The notes beneath the pieces were generated by a model. The model made no database searches, was not told where the DNA came from, and saw only the letters and a list, made by a program, of their open reading frames with translations. A program made the translations under genes and the position numbers. This document shows positions 25,743-36,000 of a DNA stretch of 64,000 nt, piece after piece. The DNA comes from Streptomyces uncialis (GTDB lineage: Bacteria > Actinomycetota > Actinomycetes > Streptomycetales > Streptomycetaceae): contig NZ_CP109583.1 in the NCBI RefSeq assembly GCF_036250755.1, positions 2,666,001-2,730,000 of the forward strand, read 5' to 3'. Every line of letters starts with the position of its first letter. The stretch's first letter is position 1.

Positions 25743-27737
25743 ATGGACCCAGATCCGCACGGCCCACCCCCCACATCCCCCACATCCCCCGCACCCCCCA
25801 GGCCCCCCTCACCCCCCGCTCCCCCACCCCGCGCCCTCCCGCCCGGTACCGTCCCACCGCGTACCGCGCCGCCCGGTGCCCTCCCGACCCGTACCGTCCC
25901 GCACCGCGGCGTTCCGTCGGCCGCGCTCGCCGCCGCCCTGGTCCTGCTCGCGCTGCTGCCCGTGCTCGGTGCCGCGCCGGCGTCCTGGGACGGGACCGGC
26001 GCGCGGGTGTCCGGCCGGGACGAGGACCGGCCTCGGCGGACCCTCAAGGTCGCCGTCTCGCAGAGCGTCGACTCGCTGAATCCTTTCCTCGCCACACGGC
26101 TGCTCAGCACCAGCGTGCACCGGCTGATGTACGAGAACCTCACCAACTACGACCCGGCGGACAGCCGTCCCGTACCGGGGCTCGCGACCGCGTGGAAGCC
26201 CTCGTCCGACAAGCTGACCTGGACGTACACCATCCGGGAGAACGCCCGCTGGTCGGACGGCAGACCGGTCACCGCGCGGGACGCGGCCTGGACTTTCACG
26301 ACGATGATGACCGACGAGGACGCGGCCACCGCGAACGGCAGTTTCGTCACCAACTTCCGTGAGGTGACCGCGCCGAGTGCGACCCGGCTGGTGATCCGGC
26401 TGAAGAAGCCGCAGGCGACGATGGCGGCGCTGGACGTGCCGATCGTGCCCCGGCACATCTGGTCGAAGACCGGGGACCTGGCGGAGTTCACCAACGACCG
26501 GACGTTCCCGGTGGTCGGCAGCGGTCCGTTCGTCCTGACGGGGTACAAGGCGGACAGCTATGTACGGCTCACGGCGAACCCGGTGTTCTGGCGGGGCGCG
26601 CCCGAGTTCCACGAGCTGGTCTTCACGTACTACAAGGACGGTGACGCGGCGGTGGCCGCGCTGCGCAAGGGCGAGGTGTCCTTCGTCCAGGGGCTGACGC
26701 CCGCGCAGGCGAGGGCGCTCGCCGACGAGCCGGGGGTCACCGTCAACGACGCGCCCGGCCGCCGTTTCCTGGCCCTGGCCACCAACCCGGGCGCCCGCGC
26801 CCAGGACGGGCGGGTCTTCGGGGACGGCCATCCGTCGCTGCGGGATCCACGGGTGCGGCGGGCGCTGTTCATGGCGGTGGACCGGGACATGCTCGTCGAC
26901 AAGGTGTTCCAGGGGTACGCGGTGCGCGGCGAGGGCTACATCCCGCCGCGCTTCAGCCGGTACCACTGGCGACCGGCCGCCGGTCAGCGCGTCCCCTACG
27001 ACCCGGGGGAGGCCGCGCGGCTGCTCGACGGGGCCGGGTACCGGAAGAACGCCGAGGGCCTGCGGACCGGCGCCGACGGGAAGCCGATCACGTACCGGCT
27101 GCTGTGCCACGCCACGGACCCGAACGACAAGGCCATCGGGCGCTATCTCCAGGAGTGGTACGCCGAGCTCGGCCTCGGACTGCGCGTCGACTGCCTCGAC
27201 AATGTCACCGACCCCTGGACCGCGGGCGAGTACGACCTGGCGTTCGACGGCTGGTCGGTGAACCCGGACCCCGACTTCGTGCTGTCCATCCACACCTGTG
27301 CCGCGCTGCCCGCGACCCCCGGCGCGCCGGGCGCCACGGACAACTTCATCTGCGATCCGCGCTACGACGGCCTGTACGGGCGCCAGCGTGCCGAGTACGA
27401 CCCGGCCGCGCGCGCCGCGCTGGTCCGGCGGATGCAGTCGCGGCTGTACGACACGGGCTATATGAACGTGCTGGCGTACCCGAACGCGGTCGAGGCGTAC
27501 CGGTCCGACCGGATCGCGTCGATCACGACGATGCCGGAGGCGGCGGGCAACATCTACGGCCAGGACGGCTACTGGAGCTGGTGGTCGGCGACCCCGGCCG
27601 AGCCCTACGGAGCCGGGCCGGGCGGCGGGCCGCCGACGGGGGCCCTCGTCGGGATCGCGGCGGCCGGGACACTGCTCGCGGGCGGCGCCGGGGCACTGGC
27701 GCTGCGCCGCCGCCGGACGGTGGACGACCGTGAGTAG
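25743..27737 (+). CDS. Peptide ABC transporter substrate-binding protein
   Basis: The extracytoplasmic receptor of an oligopeptide/dipeptide importer (SBP_bac_5 family, DppA/OppA type). The roughly 664-residue protein has a long Pro-rich N-terminus, a hydrophobic segment (about residues 58-78) acting as signal or anchor, the family signature (LTNYDP, GLATAWKPSSDKLTWTYTIR, ARWSDGRPVTARDAAWTF) and, unusually, a C-terminal membrane helix (GALVGIAAAGTLLAGGAGALAL) with a basic tail instead of a lipobox. I chose ATG 25743 with GAGGT nine bases upstream; ATG 25722 is in frame. The next gene starts inside its 3' end, so all five genes of this operon are coupled. Confidence 0.9.
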   Translation: MDPDPHGPPPTSPTSPAPPRPPSPPAPPPRALPPGTVPPRTAPPGALPTRTVPHRGVPSAALAAALVLLALLPVLGAAPASWDGTGARVSGRDEDRPRRTLKVAVSQSVDSLNPFLATRLLSTSVHRLMYENLTNYDPADSRPVPGLATAWKPSSDKLTWTYTIRENARWSDGRPVTARDAAWTFTTMMTDEDAATANGSFVTNFREVTAPSATRLVIRLKKPQATMAALDVPIVPRHIWSKTGDLAEFTNDRTFPVVGSGPFVLTGYKADSYVRLTANPVFWRGAPEFHELVFTYYKDGDAAVAALRKGEVSFVQGLTPAQARALADEPGVTVNDAPGRRFLALATNPGARAQDGRVFGDGHPSLRDPRVRRALFMAVDRDMLVDKVFQGYAVRGEGYIPPRFSRYHWRPAAGQRVPYDPGEAARLLDGAGYRKNAEGLRTGADGKPITYRLLCHATDPNDKAIGRYLQEWYAELGLGLRVDCLDNVTDPWTAGEYDLAFDGWSVNPDPDFVLSIHTCAALPATPGAPGATDNFICDPRYDGLYGRQRAEYDPAARAALVRRMQSRLYDTGYMNVLAYPNAVEAYRSDRIASITTMPEAAGNIYGQDGYWSWWSATPAEPYGAGPGGGPPTGALVGIAAAGTLLAGGAGALALRRRRTVDDRE

Positions 27738-28782
27738 CGTCCGGGCGGAGCCCCGCGCGGACGGGACCGTGCCCGGTGCGGAACCCGCCCCCCGCCGGCG
27801 GACCGGGTCCGGCTACGGGCGATACGTCGCGGGTCGTCTGACGGGTGCGGCGGTGTCGCTGCTGGCGGTGCTGGTGACGGGGTTCTTCCTGTTCCGGCTG
27901 ATCCCCGGTGACCCGGTGAAGTTCATGACCGGCGGCCGTCAGGTGTCGGTGGAGCAACTGGCCGCCTACCGGCGCGAGTTCGGTCTCGACCTGCCGTGGT
28001 GGCGGCAGTTCACGGACTACTGCGGCAAGGCCCTGACCGGGGACCTCGGCACGTCGTACCAGTTCCGCACCCCGGTCATCGACAAGATCACCGAGGCGCT
28101 GCCGAACACCCTGCTGCTGACGGGGACGGCGTTCGTGCTGTACACGGCGCTCGGGCTGTTCCTCGGCACCCGGGCGGCCTGGCGGGGCGGCGGGTTCGGG
28201 GACCGCTTCCACACGGGTCTCGCGCTGACGCTGTACTCGGTGCCGTCGTTCTGGCTGGGGCTGCTGCTGATCGTGGTGTTCTCGGTGGGCGCGGGTCCGG
28301 TGCCGGGGTTGTTCCCGACGGGCGGGATGGAGTCGGGGGACACGACGGGCTTCGCCCACGTGCTCGACGTCGCCCATCATCTGGTGCTGCCGGTGGTCAC
28401 CCTGGTCGCGGTGGAGTACGGGCAGACGCTGCTGGTGGCCCGCTCCGCGCTGCTGGACGAGAAGGGCGCCGACTATCTGACGACGGCCCGTGCGAAGGGC
28501 CTGCGCGATGTCCAGGTCAAGCGGCGGCACGCGGTGCCCAACGCGGCGCTGCCGACCGTGACGCTGGTCTTCGTGAACCTGGGGCGGGTCGTCGCGGGCA
28601 CGATCCTGGTGGAGACGGTGTTCTCCTGGCCGGGTCTTGGCGGGCTGTTCTACCAGGCGCTGAGCGTGCCCGACCTGCCGCTGGTGCAGGGGCTGTTCCT
28701 GGTGTTCGCGGCGGCCGTGATCCTGATGAACATGGTGGCCGATCTGATCTGTCCGCTGCTCGATCCCCGGGTGGGCCGATGA
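27730..28782 (+). CDS. Peptide ABC transporter permease, DppB/OppB type
   Basis: First membrane subunit of the importer, 350 residues. After a short polar N-terminus it has six membrane helices and the BPD_transp_1 fold, with the DppB N-terminal signature FRLIPGDPVKFMTGG and the EAA loop DYLTTARAKGLRDVQVKRRHAVPNA, which contacts the ATPases. GTG 27730 starts eight bases before the end of the receptor gene. Its own stop overlaps the next start by four bases (ATGA). Confidence 0.92.
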   Translation: MSSVRAEPRADGTVPGAEPAPRRRTGSGYGRYVAGRLTGAAVSLLAVLVTGFFLFRLIPGDPVKFMTGGRQVSVEQLAAYRREFGLDLPWWRQFTDYCGKALTGDLGTSYQFRTPVIDKITEALPNTLLLTGTAFVLYTALGLFLGTRAAWRGGGFGDRFHTGLALTLYSVPSFWLGLLLIVVFSVGAGPVPGLFPTGGMESGDTTGFAHVLDVAHHLVLPVVTLVAVEYGQTLLVARSALLDEKGADYLTTARAKGLRDVQVKRRHAVPNAALPTVTLVFVNLGRVVAGTILVETVFSWPGLGGLFYQALSVPDLPLVQGLFLVFAAAVILMNMVADLICPLLDPRVGR

Positions 28783-29759
28783 CCACGGAAAGCGTTGCCG
28801 TCCCCCCGCCGGGCGAGGCCGGGGCCGGTGCCCTGGGTGCCGGTGCCCCCGTCCCCGAGCCGCGCGGACCGGGCCCGCGTGCCCTGGCCCGGCGGCGAAG
28901 GCGGCACAGCGCGGCCCGCTTCTGGCGGGCGTACCGCACCCGGCGCTCGGGGATGTTCGGGCTGGCCCTGCTGGTACTGCTGGCGCTGCTCGCGCTGACC
29001 GCACCGCTGACCGTCGGGGCGGAGGTGCGGAGCGTGACCCGGGCGACCGGCGGGCCGATGGAGGGCCCGAGCGGCGCGTTCTGGCTGGGTACGGACCAGT
29101 TCGGCCGGGATCTGTTCGGGCTGCTGGTGTGGGGCGCGCGGGTGTCGCTCATGGTCGGGCTGCTCGCGGCGGTCCTGTCGGTGGCGATCGGCGCGGTGGT
29201 GGGGGTCACGGCCGGGCACTTCCGGGGCTGGTACGCGACGGTGGTCATGCGGGTCACCGACTGGTTCCTGGTGATGCCCACACTGGTCCTCGCGATCGCG
29301 CTGGCCACCGTGCTGTCCCGGTCGCTGACCACGGTGGTGCTGGCCATCGGGGTGACGACCTGGCCGACGACCGCCCGGCTGGTCCGGGCGCAGACCCTCG
29401 CCGTGGAGTCCCGCCCGTACATCGAGCGGGCCCGCGCGCTCGGCGGCGGCCACGGTCACGTCATGAGCCGTCATGTGCTGCCGAACGTGATGCCGCTGGT
29501 GCTCGCGCAGACCACGCTCGGGATCTCCGGCGCGATCCTCGCCGAGGCGACGCTCGCGTTCCTCGGGCTCGGTGATCCCACGGTCACCTCCTGGGGCGGG
29601 ATGCTCCAGGACGCGCGGGAGGCGGGCGCGGTCAGCGCGGGCCACTGGTGGTACCTGGTGCCGCCGGGCATCGCGATCGCGACGGTCGCGCTGGCGTTCA
29701 CCCTGTGCGGACGCGCGGTCGAGTCGGTGCTGAACCCGAGGCTGGGAGCGACGGGATGA
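28779..29759 (+). CDS. Peptide ABC transporter permease, DppC/OppC type
   Basis: Second membrane subunit, 326 residues. A Pro/Ala/Arg-rich cytosolic N-terminus precedes the DppC hallmark WLGTDQFGRDLFGLLVWGARVSL and the EAA loop YIERARALGGGHGHVMSRHVLPN, with about six membrane helices. It overlaps both neighbours by ATGA junctions, so subunit ratios are probably held by translational coupling. Confidence 0.92.
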   Translation: MTTESVAVPPPGEAGAGALGAGAPVPEPRGPGPRALARRRRRHSAARFWRAYRTRRSGMFGLALLVLLALLALTAPLTVGAEVRSVTRATGGPMEGPSGAFWLGTDQFGRDLFGLLVWGARVSLMVGLLAAVLSVAIGAVVGVTAGHFRGWYATVVMRVTDWFLVMPTLVLAIALATVLSRSLTTVVLAIGVTTWPTTARLVRAQTLAVESRPYIERARALGGGHGHVMSRHVLPNVMPLVLAQTTLGISGAILAEATLAFLGLGDPTVTSWGGMLQDAREAGAVSAGHWWYLVPPGIAIATVALAFTLCGRAVESVLNPRLGATG

Positions 29760-30883
29760 GCGGGCCACTGCTCCAGGTACGGGATCTGACGGTGACGTAC
29801 CCGGGCGGGGCGGCGGCCGTGCGCGGGGTCGATCTGACGGTGGCGGCGGGCCGCAAGCTGGGTATCGCGGGCGAGTCCGGCTGCGGCAAGTCGACACTGG
29901 CGCTGGCGCTGCTGCGGCTGCTGCCGCCCGGGACCCGGACGGGCGGCGAGATCCTGCTCGACGGCGAGGACGTGCTCACCATGCGGTGGGGACGGCTGCG
30001 GGCAGTGCGCTGGGCGGGGGCGTCGATCGTCTTCCAGGGCGCGATGCACTCCCTGAACGCGGTACGCCGGGTCGGGGACCAGATCGCCGAACCCCTGCTG
30101 CTGCACGGCCGGGTCACCCCGGGGCAGGCGCGGCGGCGCACCGCCGAACTCCTCGAACAGGTCGGACTGCCCGCCGCCCGCGCCGCCGCCCATCCGCATG
30201 AGCTGTCCGGCGGGCAGCGTCAGCGCGTGATGATCGCGATGGCGCTGGCGTGCGACCCCCGGCTGATCATCGCGGACGAGCCGACGACGGCGCTGGACGT
30301 GATGGTCCAGGCCCAGATCATGCGGCTGATCGAAGGGCTCGTCACCGACCGCGATCTGGCGCTCGTCCTGATCAGCCACGATCTCGCGGTACTGGCGGAC
30401 ACCTGCGACCGGCTCGCGGTGATGTACGCGGGCCGGGTCGTCGAGGAGGGCCCGGCCCGCGCCGTGTACGAGGACGCCCTGCACCCCTACGGCCGGGCGC
30501 TGTCGGCGGCGTTCCCCCGGATCGGTGACCCCGCCTCCCGGTTCGCCCCGCGCGGACTGCCCGGCGACCCGCCGGACCCGTCGGCGCTGCCGCCCGGCTG
30601 TTCCTTCCATCCGCGCTGCACGGCGGCCCTCGACACCTGCGCCGAGGACGACCCCGCGCTGCGCGGGACCGAGGACGGTCGACGGCGCGCGGCGTGCGTC
30701 CTGGTGGGGGTCGGCGATGTCCCGGGCCCGGGAGCCGTCCCGGCGGCGGAGGCCGTCCCCGTGCCGGGGGCGGTCACCGAAGCGGGCGGGCCGGGCGGCG
30801 GACCTGCCGACGGGCCCGGGGCGCCGGAGACCGCGCCCGGCCAGGAGCCGGAGGACGGCGTGAGGAGCGGGACGACACCATGA
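29756..30883 (+). CDS. Peptide ABC transporter ATP-binding protein, DppD/OppD type
   Basis: One of two ATPase subunits, 375 residues. Walker A is GESGCGKST, the ABC signature LSGGQRQR, Walker B LIIADEPTTALD and the switch histidine in LISHDLAV. The C-terminal oligopeptide-transporter domain has the cysteine pattern CSFHPRC...C.....C that in this family can bind an iron-sulfur cluster. A Pro/Gly/Ala-rich tail of about 60 residues follows. It overlaps both neighbours (ATGA). Confidence 0.92.
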   Translation: MSGPLLQVRDLTVTYPGGAAAVRGVDLTVAAGRKLGIAGESGCGKSTLALALLRLLPPGTRTGGEILLDGEDVLTMRWGRLRAVRWAGASIVFQGAMHSLNAVRRVGDQIAEPLLLHGRVTPGQARRRTAELLEQVGLPAARAAAHPHELSGGQRQRVMIAMALACDPRLIIADEPTTALDVMVQAQIMRLIEGLVTDRDLALVLISHDLAVLADTCDRLAVMYAGRVVEEGPARAVYEDALHPYGRALSAAFPRIGDPASRFAPRGLPGDPPDPSALPPGCSFHPRCTAALDTCAEDDPALRGTEDGRRRAACVLVGVGDVPGPGAVPAAEAVPVPGAVTEAGGPGGGPADGPGAPETAPGQEPEDGVRSGTTP

Positions 30884-32046
30884 ACGCTGACCACGACGGC
30901 ATCGGCCACGGCCCGGGGGGCGACGGAACCGGCCCGGCGGGTGACGGGAACGGCCCGCGGTACGACGCGAGGGGACCCCACGGCAACGGGGACAGCCCGG
31001 GGAACGACGGACCCGGACCGCACGGCGGCGGAACCGGCCCCGGGCACGACGGGACCGCGCCACCGCTGCTCAGCGCCCGCGACCTCCGGGTCTCCTTCCC
31101 CGGCAGGCGGGGCGCGGCCGAGGCCCGCGCGGTCGACGGTGTCGACCTCGATCTGCGGCGCGGCGAGATCGTCGCCCTGGTCGGTGAGTCCGGCTGCGGC
31201 AAATCGACCCTGGCCCGCACCCTGCTGGGACTGGTGCGCCCCACCTCGGGCACGGTCGGCTTCGCCGGGAAGCCGCTGGAGTACGGCGGCCGGGCCCTCA
31301 AGGCGTACCGCCGCCGGGCGCAGCTGGTGCTCCAGGACCCGAGCGGATCGCTGAACCCCCGGCACACCGTGTACGACGCGGTGGCCGAAGGGCTGCGCAT
31401 CCACCGGTACGGGGGCGACGAGCGGGCGGCGGTGACCGGGGCGCTGGCCCGGGCGGGGCTCCGGCCGCCGGAACGGTTCCTGCTGCGGTACCCGCACGAG
31501 CTGTCGGGGGGCCAGCGGCAGCGGGTGGTGATCGCGGGCGCGCTCGTGCTGGAACCGGAACTGCTCGTCGCGGACGAACCGGTGGCCTCGCTGGACGCCT
31601 CGGTGCGCGGGGAGATCCTGGCGCTGCTGCTGCGGCTGCGCGCCGAACTGGGGCTGGCCGCGCTGGTGGTGACGCACGATCTGGGCCTCGCGTGGAACAT
31701 CGCGGACCGGGTCGCGGTGATGTACCTGGGGCGGATCGTGGAGACGGGTTCGGTGGAGACGGTCCTGACCGCCCCTCAGCACCCGTACACCCGGGCGCTG
31801 CTCTCGGTCCTGCCGGAGGCGCCCGGCACCCCGGTGATCCTGTCGGGCGAGGCACCCGACCCGTCACGTGTGCCGTCCGGCTGCCGCTTCCATGTGCGCT
31901 GCCCGGTGCTGGCGGAGGGCGGGGCGGGGCACAGGGGCGTCGCCGCCGCCTGCCGCACCCAGGACCTCCCGGTCCTCCCGGCGACGCCCCTGGCCCATAC
32001 GGCGTGCCACTGGGTCGCGGCGGGGCGGACCGGCGGACCGGGGTAG
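30880..32046 (+). CDS. Peptide ABC transporter ATP-binding protein, DppF/OppF type
   Basis: Second ATPase subunit, 388 residues and last gene of the operon. Walker A is GESGCGKST, signature LSGGQRQR, Walker B LLVADEPVASLD, and the C-terminal domain carries C...VRC.....C. The odd feature is a 60-residue N-terminal extension of almost only Gly, Asp, His, Pro and Asn, absent from usual OppF; the start at ATG 30880 is firm because it overlaps the previous stop, so the extension looks real. It may be a flexible or metal-binding arm, which is inference. The gene is convergent with ribF. Confidence 0.9.
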   Translation: MNADHDGIGHGPGGDGTGPAGDGNGPRYDARGPHGNGDSPGNDGPGPHGGGTGPGHDGTAPPLLSARDLRVSFPGRRGAAEARAVDGVDLDLRRGEIVALVGESGCGKSTLARTLLGLVRPTSGTVGFAGKPLEYGGRALKAYRRRAQLVLQDPSGSLNPRHTVYDAVAEGLRIHRYGGDERAAVTGALARAGLRPPERFLLRYPHELSGGQRQRVVIAGALVLEPELLVADEPVASLDASVRGEILALLLRLRAELGLAALVVTHDLGLAWNIADRVAVMYLGRIVETGSVETVLTAPQHPYTRALLSVLPEAPGTPVILSGEAPDPSRVPSGCRFHVRCPVLAEGGAGHRGVAAACRTQDLPVLPATPLAHTACHWVAAGRTGGPG

Positions 32047-32114
32047 ATCAGGCCCGTACGACGTGAGGGCACGGGTAAGGGCGGGCGGGCCGGGGCGCGA
32101 CACGTAGGCCGCGT

Positions 32115-32132
32115 ACCGGCCGTACGGCCGGT
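32115..32132. terminator. Perfect 18-bp palindrome between convergent genes
   Basis: ACCGGCCGTACGGCCGGT is self-complementary and lies in the 87-bp gap between the end of the ABC operon and the end of ribF (both convergent), two bases from the ribF stop. It could act as a bidirectional terminator; as it has no loop it could also be a protein-binding site. Confidence 0.5.
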
Positions 32133-32133
32133 G

Positions 32134-33078
32134 CTACGCCTCGGCGATCAGTTCGCGGGCCTGTTTGACGTCCTCGGCCATCGCGACGAGCAGCGCGTCG
32201 ATCGTCTCGAACTTGGCCATCCCCCGGACGTACGCCAGGAAGTCCACGGCGACGTGCAGCCCGTACAGGTCCAGTCCGACGCGGTCGATCGCGTACGCCT
32301 CGACCGTGCGGGCGGTGCCGTCGAAGGTCGGGTTGGTGCCGACGGAGATCGCCGCGGGCATCGCCTCGTCCCCGACGTTCAGCCAGCCCGCGTACACACC
32401 GTCGGCGGGGATCGCGGTGTGCGGCAGGGTCTCGACGTTGGCCGTGGGGTAGCCGAGCTCCCGGCCCCGCTGCGCGCCGCGGACGACGACGCCCTCGACG
32501 CGGTGCGGACGGCCGAGGATCTCCGCGGCCCCCGCGACATCGCCCGAGGCGACCAGCCGCCGGGTCAGCGTGGACGAGAACGGTTCGCCGCCGCCCGCCG
32601 TGCCGCTCACGTACAGATCGACCAGGTCGACCTTGAAGTCGTTGGTGGCGCCCAGCTGTTCGAGCAGGGCGACGTTCCCGGCGGCCTTGTGGCCGAAGCG
32701 GAAGTTGGGGCCCTCGACCACGGCCTGGGCGTGCAGCTTGTCGACGAGGACCTTCTCCACGAAGTCGGCGGGCGACAGCTTCGAGAACTCCGCGGTGAAC
32801 GGCAGGATCAGCAGCGCGTCCACCCCCAGCGCGGCCATCAGTTCGGCGCGCCGGTGGTGCGGGGCGAGCAGCGGGGGGTGGCTGCCGGGGCGGACCACCT
32901 CGCTGGGGTGCGGGTCGAACGTGACGACGACCGCGGGTACGCCCAGCTCGCGGGCGCGTGACACGGCACGGCCGATGATGAGCTGGTGCCCGCGGTGGAC
33001 CCCGTCGTAGGACCCGATGGTGACGACGCTGCGCCCCCAGTCCTCGGGGATGTCCTCCAAGCCACGCCAGCGCTGCAC
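32134..33078 (-). CDS. ribF: Bifunctional riboflavin kinase/FAD synthetase
   Basis: RibF makes FMN from riboflavin and then FAD from FMN, using ATP. The 314-residue product has the N-terminal nucleotidyltransferase domain with GSYDGVHRGHQ (about 22-32) and TFDPHP, and the C-terminal flavokinase domain with GYPTANVE and NPTFDG. GTG 33078 is well set by AAGGAG seven bases upstream. The frame is open upstream for another 1349 codons into the protease/NTPase gene, so an in-frame fusion cannot be excluded, but the RBS and the family length argue for separate synthesis. It closes the rimP-to-ribF translation cluster. Confidence 0.93.
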   Translation of the reverse strand: MQRWRGLEDIPEDWGRSVVTIGSYDGVHRGHQLIIGRAVSRARELGVPAVVVTFDPHPSEVVRPGSHPPLLAPHHRRAELMAALGVDALLILPFTAEFSKLSPADFVEKVLVDKLHAQAVVEGPNFRFGHKAAGNVALLEQLGATNDFKVDLVDLYVSGTAGGGEPFSSTLTRRLVASGDVAGAAEILGRPHRVEGVVVRGAQRGRELGYPTANVETLPHTAIPADGVYAGWLNVGDEAMPAAISVGTNPTFDGTARTVEAYAIDRVGLDLYGLHVAVDFLAYVRGMAKFETIDALLVAMAEDVKQARELIAEA

Positions 33079-36000
33079 TGTGCCGCTCCTTGTCGCAATT
33101 CCTGGTCGAACCTGTGCCGTACGTCGGTTCCGCGCCATGGGCCGGACCCCGGCCGGACGCGGACGGACCGCCGGGGCGGTCCGCCGGAACCGTACCGCTC
33201 CGCCGGAACCCGGTGACCCGGTGCTGTCCGCCGGACCCGCCGAATCCGCAGGTCTAAGAGTGCCATGCCGTACCGGTCGGCCCGGCATCGGCATCGGGCT
33301 GTGACACGACGCACCCCCGGGTGTCCGGACTGTCCCGGTAGGCCGATGGGGCGAAGCCGTCCGGAACACGGCCGGGGGCGGGGCCGGGGGGACCGGGGAG
33401 GGCCGGGGGGACCGGCAGGGCTGGAAGAGCCGGGAGAGCGGGGAACGCGGTGAGAGCAGGGAGGACCGCGCGGCCGCCAGGGCCTTCGGGGCGGGCGGTC
33501 GAGGTGTGACGGGCGGGTCCCGGGCGGGGCGGGGCGGCCTCCCCGGCGCGCGCGGTCCCCCGGCGGCGGCACGCAGCGCCGCCGCGAGCACCTCGGGATC
33601 GTGTTCCCCGGCCAGCAGGGCGTCCAGCAGTTCCCGGCGCGGCCCACGGGACCCCTCCGCGCCGGGAGCGGCGAGCACGGCGGCGATCGCGGCCCGGACC
33701 TCGGCTGCGGCACCCTCCGCGAGTGCGGTGACCAGCGGACGGAGCACGTCGACGGCCGCCGCGCCCTGCTCGGCCCGGCGCTGGACGTACCCGGCGGCGG
33801 CACGGGCCGCCTCCGGCCGCCGCACGGCCAGTTCCCGTACCAGCGCGGCGATCCGGTGGGCGGGTCCGGGCGCGGTGACCCCGGCGAGGGTGCGCAGCCC
33901 CTCGGCGACGACCGCCGGGGGCGCGTGGCGCAGCCGGGCCTCGAACGCGGCGAGCACGGGTCCGGGGTGGGTGCGCAGCGCGCCTTCGAGGGCGGCGGAG
34001 GGCATCGCGCGGTCGCCGGAGGCGAACCGGTCCAGTGCGACGGTCAGGAAGCGTGCCCTGGTCAGCGGGTCGAGGACGAGTATGGCGAGTCCGGCCCCGG
34101 CCGGTTCGCCCGCGCCGAGCAGGAGGTACGCGGCGTCGCGGAGCGCGGCCCGGTCCCCCTCACGGACGGCGTGGGCCGCGGCCCGGGGCCCGTACCGGGC
34201 GGCCTCGGCGTGCCGGCCGTGCCGGGCCCAGCGGGCGACGGCCGCGCACAGTGCGGCGGTCTCGTCGGCCGCGAGTGCCGCCATCAGTTCCTCGCCCCGG
34301 GGGTGCGGGTCGGCGGCGAGGGCCTCCACCAGGGCCGCGGGGGCGCGGCAGCGTTCCGCGTACAGGACGGACTGGGCGACGTCCGCGACGGTGGCACCGG
34401 GTGCGGCGGTGAGCGGCCGTCCGTCGGTGAACCAGCGCAGCAGCGGGGGCGCCGTCCGCTCGGGGTCGGCGCGCAGGAGGGCGGCCACGGTGTCCAGATA
34501 GCGGGGGCCGGCGGGACCGCCGCCGGGGCCGTCGGCCACGACGAGCAGCTGCAGCAGTTCCAGCCGGTCGGCGTCCGGCAGCCGGGGCGTCAGCCAGAAC
34601 GACGGCCCGAACGGGGGCCCGGTCCCGGGCGGTCCGTCCCCGTCACGGCGGGTGGCCGCGGTCCGCGCGGTCCGCTCCGCGAGGTCCCGCAGGACCCCGA
34701 GGTACGGGGTGGCGTCCGGAAGGCGGGCGAACACGTCCGCGAGCACCACGGCGGCCCACCGCCCGCCGGGCCCCGGTTCCGGCGCGCGGGCCACGAGAGC
34801 CGTGAGCAGGTCCCGCAGCCGGTCGGGACCCCGCTCCCGGCCGGTCCGCAGCAGCGCGGCGACGACGGGCCCGAGCCGGAACGGAGGCGGAAGCACGGCC
34901 GCCCCACCGCCCACGACGCCGCCACCCCCCGCACCGGCGTCCCGCGCCCTGACGATGCCCCACCCCGCACCACCCCCCGGAACCACCCCGAGCCCCCCGA
35001 CCGCCCCGAGGCCCCCTGCCGGACCGAAACCCCGTACCGGACCGATCCCACGCCGCGGGTCGCCGTCACGCACCAGACCGGAGTCACCCACCGAGCCGGT
35101 GCCATCCCACGGGCCGATGCCCCTCCCCGAGCCGTCACCCACCGAACCCCCGTCACGTACCGCACCGATGCCACTCCCCCCGCCGAGCTCCGGCCTGCCC
35201 GGTCGGTCCGGACCGTCGGGGCCCTGGCTCCGGCCCCGGCTCCGGTCCTGCGGCGGCACCCGCTGCTCCACAGCGGTGAGCAGCGCGGCGACCGCGCGCG
35301 CCGGGTCCAGCCGGACGGCTTGGAGGCGGTCGCCGAGCTCCTCGTGGCGGAAGCGGTACCCCGTGCCGGTCGGGACCAGCAGCTCCTCCATGAGGACGGC
35401 CGCCGCCCAGCCGGTCCGCCGGGGGAACAGCTCCTCGAAGACCGCGGGGGACACCTCGCCCCGCCCGGCGGGACCGGGGTGCGCGCGGGAAGCCGCCTGC
35501 CGCGCCCGGCCGCGGAGCCCGGCGGCGAGCCGCCGCAGCTCACCGGGGTCCGCGCGGCCCGGCCCGGTGAGGCGTTCGGCGGTGCGCAGACAGAGCAGAT
35601 CCAGCTGGGCTCCGAGGATCTCGTGCCTGCCGGGTCTGCCGGGCGGCGGTACGGGCAGGGCCGCGCGGACCCCGGCGAGCAGGGTGAGGGCCAGCGGATG
35701 GGCGGCGGCGTCGGGGGCGACGGCGTCGTCCGGGACACCGAGCCGGGCGCGCAGCCGCCGGGCCTCGTCCGCGGTGAGGTCACCGAGGGGTACGCGGACG
35801 GGTGCCGCCCCCCGTCCCCCGGAGCCGGGCGGTGCGGCGGTCAGGAATCCGTGGGCGGCCCGGTCCGCGTACTCCGGTCCGCACGCCAGGACCAGCCGCA
35901 CCCCGTACCGGTCGAGCCACGCGGCCGTGCGGGCCGTCCACGCCATGGTCCAGTCGTGGAGGCGTCCCGGTGAGCCGTGGGCCCGGCCGTGGCCCATGTC

